Shown here piece after piece: positions 61,137-64,000 of a DNA stretch of 64,000 bases. The stretch comes from CBDCWO01 sp965223405 (lineage in GTDB: Bacteria > Bacteroidota > Bacteroidia > Chitinophagales > Saprospiraceae). Below the pieces are notes generated by a model. The model was given only the letters and a program-made list of their open reading frames with translations, made no database searches and had not been told where the DNA came from. The stretch is from the NCBI GenBank assembly GCA_965223405.1, contig CBDCWO010000006.1, forward strand, positions 1,922,001 to 1,986,000. The letters run 5' to 3'. Every line of letters begins with the position of its first letter. The first letter of the stretch is position 1. The translations under genes were made by a program, and so were the position numbers.

Positions 61137-64000
61137 TTATTGCATTAATTCTTGCAACGGCAATACCAATTCTCCATTAATGCCAGATTGAAATTCTGCT
61201 GTGAAATAACCTTTAATGTCCAAATAAATCCTGCCTTTCTTATCAACAATTTTTGCATTGAAGGATCCTCCTTCATCCGTTATGACTGCATAAAGTCTCG
61301 TCCTCTTGTTTTGTGGTCTGGCATAAATTTGGATTTGATCAATATGGCTGGGCAATCCCATTTTAGAAACGGTTCCCATTTCCCACAGCCCTGCTGTTTG
61401 AAAGCCTAATTCGATCAATCTGGGCATTGATAGTAATTCCACACCTTTCGGTGAGTGATTAGGAGGCAGGGTATTGGAAAATAAGCCAAATAACTTATCC
61501 TCTTTTTTCCATGCTTTTTCAATCACCTGATATGCGGGTCCATGAAAATACAGTTTGTAAATACTGTCTGATTCGGTAATTGGCTGTTTAGGCGCCGCAA
61601 AGAGTGTTTCATCAATCAATGGAGTAGTCTGCGCTGGTTCTCCAGTCAATAAAATTTCAGCTCTGAAATGAGTTTTTACCTCTTCCTCTTCCTGCCCATG
61701 AAGCTTTCGGGAACCAAATAGTTCACAGGAAGCGACAATTTGGTATCCTTGTTGTTGAAAAAAGACTTTCACAAATATTTCACGTGGTTCCGATCTGTAA
61801 AATTTGAACGGAGCCATAAATTCAACATTCCTAATCGACTTGATATACATATCAGGAAATAGTATACAGGCTGCTTCTACCATAGCTTCAAGTCCCATGA
61901 CACCAGGCAATACTGGAGTATTGTTGATTTTATGATCAAAAAGAAAGCCTTGTTTTTTAGGGTCAAATACAGCACTGGTGACCAATCCGGAATAAATCCC
62001 CATACCGGATACTGCTTGAACCATCAATTGATTTGACTCACGTATTCTACTTTCCAATGTACTTCCCTTTACAATATCCAGCCCTCCATTTTCATCAAAT
62101 TCATCTAGCATGACTCCCAGCCCCAAAGCAACAACTATTTCCCTATTTGAGTTGCTAAAAGTCAACTCTTTACCAATGAAAGGAATCCCTATTTCCGGAG
62201 GAAGCATATCGATTCCAGCTTGTTTCATAACTGTAGGAATAGATCCTCTTGCTGCCATTCCAATATCCCTCCAGGCGGTCCAGTCTAAAGCTAAGCCTAC
62301 AGTTGCAGGTTTTGAATTTTTAAAACTCGAACTACTTTTACAAAGGAAGTCGTTGGCCGCACTATAATCCGTTTGACCCCCATTGCCAAATCTTCCGGCA
62401 ATTGAGCTAAATGCCACGGTAGTCCCAAGAGGAAAATCATCCAACGCGGATAACAGGTTATACCAACCATCTGCCTTGATATCAAAAACCGTATCAAATT
62501 CCTGCTGTGTTTTATCCTTGATTAAATGACTTATTTCAATGCCTCCTGCATGAAGTAAAACATCTATCTTTTTCGATGATTTCTTGATCTTCTTAATAGT
62601 TGAGGCAACTTCTTTATTGTCCAGCAAATTGGTACTAATATAATAAGCTTTTCCACCTGCTTTTTCAATAGATTGTATGGTACCTAAGGCCAAAGCCTGC
62701 CTTTCAATCGCCGCCATTTCTTTATTGACCATTACGGGAGTTGCTTTCTGCCCAGCCTCTTTTAAACGTTGGAATATTTCTCTTTGTAAACCTTCCTTAT
62801 CGTCATTAAACCTCAGGATATCGGGGTTTGTCGGGTCTGGTTTTGGTATTAGATCCATTAAGTAAAATGTACCCCCGGAAGCAATCGCCAAGTCGGTTGT
62901 AATCGCTGAAGAAATACTTCCTGCTGCACCGGTAACAATGAATGTGCTGTCCTTATTGAGTTCAATCCCCTTTGGTTCTTCGGGAAGCGGATGTTCCGTA
63001 AGGCCGATTGTCCATCTCCTTTCCTTTTTATAGCCTACTTCAACTACTCCAGGATCATAAAGAGTTTCCTGAATTAGAATTTTGGCAAAAGCTGATGTCT
63101 TTCTCGATTTTTCAAAATCGATCACTTTGATTTGATTGGAAGGAAATTCTCGCTTAAATGCCTTGGTAAATCCACTGATGGCACCACCTATCGGTATCAA
63201 TGCACCTTGATCATCATATCCAAAATGTCCTCCCATTCTGGTGGCCGAAATCAGGAAAAGTTCTTCATTACCCACAAGAATCAAATTCCGCATGACCGAG
63301 AAAAATAGCTTAACCTTTCTTGATGTCAATTCTTTCCAATCCTTAACTTTAAGTTTGAAAATGTTTCCATCATCATCCAATGCAGGTAGCCAATAGACGC
63401 CTTTAATCGGAGATTCTGCCGTCCAGTTCCTGATAAGATCGGAAATTTCGGTTTCGCTGTGTTTGCCTTCTATCCTAAAAACCTGAATGCCTTTCTGCTC
63501 AAGTTTTTTAATCAAAGCTGTACCCACGCCCCCTTCATCCTCATAAACAATCACTTTATCATTTCTGGCAAGCGAGACATTCGTCCTCTTACAGAAGTCC
63601 AGATTAGGTCGCAGCTGGGGTGTAGGTATCCTTCTTGGGATTTGTTCCAGAAGTTCAAAATTCTTCATTTGAAGATCTTCTACATCGGATGGTCCTTGCT
63701 CTTCCACCTTTACGTCCTGAGTGCTTTGGATGGTGGAAAGTTTATCCATTACAAATTGAACGATGTGATTTATGGTTGGAAACTCCGCCAACTCAAGATT
63801 TTCATCTCGTTCTATGCCATATTCATTACGAATTTCCGCAAAAAGCTCGGCTTGCTTGACCGTGTCTATACCCAAGTCTGCCTCCAAATCGAGATCTGGC
63901 TCTAACATATCAACAGGGTAACCGGTTTTTTCCGAAATCAAAGCCAGGATGGTGGTTCTTACCGACCCTTCTTCTGATTTTGGTTCTACCGGAGGTGCTT
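61137..64000 (-). CDS. Type I polyketide / PUFA synthase-like protein, 3' part (ACP-KR-DH)
   Basis: At least 954 residues; the 5' end is past the right edge and the frame is open to base 64000. From the edge: an acyl-carrier-like domain (LEADLGIDTVKQAELFA); a linker with NAD(P)-type fold; a ketoreductase (IVTGAAGSISSAI cofactor loop, LHAGGIE, SSIAGRFGNGGQTDYSAAND with Ser-Tyr-Asn); and a hot-dog dehydratase near the C-terminus (FDPKKQGFLFDHKINNTPVLPGVM with the catalytic-type His). This order is found in PUFA-synthase-like and iterative PKSs. The carrier position normally holding Ser is Thr here. The adjacent PPTase supports a real synthase locus; the product cannot be told. Confidence 0.9.
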   Translation of the reverse strand, partial: APPVEPKSEEGSVRTTILALISEKTGYPVDMLEPDLDLEADLGIDTVKQAELFAEIRNEYGIERDENLELAEFPTINHIVQFVMDKLSTIQSTQDVKVEEQGPSDVEDLQMKNFELLEQIPRRIPTPQLRPNLDFCKRTNVSLARNDKVIVYEDEGGVGTALIKKLEQKGIQVFRIEGKHSETEISDLIRNWTAESPIKGVYWLPALDDDGNIFKLKVKDWKELTSRKVKLFFSVMRNLILVGNEELFLISATRMGGHFGYDDQGALIPIGGAISGFTKAFKREFPSNQIKVIDFEKSRKTSAFAKILIQETLYDPGVVEVGYKKERRWTIGLTEHPLPEEPKGIELNKDSTFIVTGAAGSISSAITTDLAIASGGTFYLMDLIPKPDPTNPDILRFNDDKEGLQREIFQRLKEAGQKATPVMVNKEMAAIERQALALGTIQSIEKAGGKAYYISTNLLDNKEVASTIKKIKKSSKKIDVLLHAGGIEISHLIKDKTQQEFDTVFDIKADGWYNLLSALDDFPLGTTVAFSSIAGRFGNGGQTDYSAANDFLCKSSSSFKNSKPATVGLALDWTAWRDIGMAARGSIPTVMKQAGIDMLPPEIGIPFIGKELTFSNSNREIVVALGLGVMLDEFDENGGLDIVKGSTLESRIRESNQLMVQAVSGMGIYSGLVTSAVFDPKKQGFLFDHKINNTPVLPGVMGLEAMVEAACILFPDMYIKSIRNVEFMAPFKFYRSEPREIFVKVFFQQQGYQIVASCELFGSRKLHGQEEEEVKTHFRAEILLTGEPAQTTPLIDETLFAAPKQPITESDSIYKLYFHGPAYQVIEKAWKKEDKLFGLFSNTLPPNHSPKGVELLSMPRLIELGFQTAGLWEMGTVSKMGLPSHIDQIQIYARPQNKRTRLYAVITDEGGSFNAKIVDKKGRIYLDIKGYFTAEFQSGINGELVLPLQELMQ

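Noticed and set aside
63459..63905. 148-residue plus frame
   Set aside because: Lies wholly antisense to the PKS carrier and linker region.

Overview
The window looks like a chromosomal segment of a Bacteroidota bacterium, most likely a Saprospiria- or Cytophagia-type marine or soil heterotroph; the genus cannot be fixed from this segment. The evidence is low GC, at least ten exact copies of the Bacteroidota sigma promoter box TAnnTTTG just upstream of genes, and typical gene types: PadR plus prefix-domain ABC permease, TlpA/DUF4369 lipoprotein, 6-bladed propeller lipoproteins, DUF3127, and many lipoproteins and exported hydrolases. I saw no tRNA, rRNA, CRISPR array, intact insertion sequence or prophage.

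Layout. 1-11.1 kb: the end of rmlA, a GlsB-type stress membrane protein, an exported M28 peptidase, then a rightward run DUF3127 / 22-residue-repeat exported protein / glycerate kinase / exported esterase / patatin / adenine deaminase, followed by an SRPBCC protein, a small unknown and a fatty acid hydroxylase. 11.1-17.5 kb: a DNA ligase plus ligase-associated MBL exonuclease pair, divergent from an operon of MarR-GNAT regulator, dipeptide epimerase, DUF819 transporter and a small membrane protein (probable murein-peptide salvage). 17.5-23.7 kb: thrS, a DPP4-like peptidase and two exported unknowns. 23.7-27.8 kb: the most unusual locus, a tightly coupled leftward operon encoding two tiny membrane proteins (one of only 31 residues), a ferric-reductase-like heme membrane domain fused to a Rieske domain, a membrane-anchored protein with a Cys/His motif, a Rieske domain fused to an FMN glutamate-synthase domain, and a DUF1841-like protein. 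It reads as a membrane-to-cytoplasm electron-transfer system of unknown purpose. 28-38 kb: a large gluzincin/propeller/beta-barrel protein, TerC, MscS, cytochrome c, an AraC-GyrI regulator, an MBL hydrolase and a Dabb protein, separated by spacers that contain decayed gene fragments.

38.1-42.7 kb: a PadR regulator followed by a badly frameshifted ABC permease pseudogene, then a TlpA-like lipoprotein. 42.7-51.1 kb: a seven-gene leftward operon (GH20 hexosaminidase, GH88 unsaturated uronyl hydrolase, sugar isomerase, Gfo/Idh oxidoreductase, SDR, DUF3311, sodium/solute symporter) that should degrade an amino-sugar and uronate-containing glycan and import the products. 51.3-60.2 kb: a Fic fragment, a serine beta-lactamase-like hydrolase, a GH76 mannanase-like protein, two propeller lipoproteins, a DsrE protein, and a winged-helix regulator with a membrane partner interrupted by a nonsense codon; palindromic operators are visible in front of two of these units. 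60.4-64 kb: a phosphopantetheinyl transferase beside the 3' end of a large type I PKS/PUFA-synthase-like protein (ACP-KR-DH) that runs off the right edge.

Coding starts were re-chosen where a promoter box, signal peptide or family N-terminus argued against the longest frame. Functional names rest on motifs read by eye, not on database searches.
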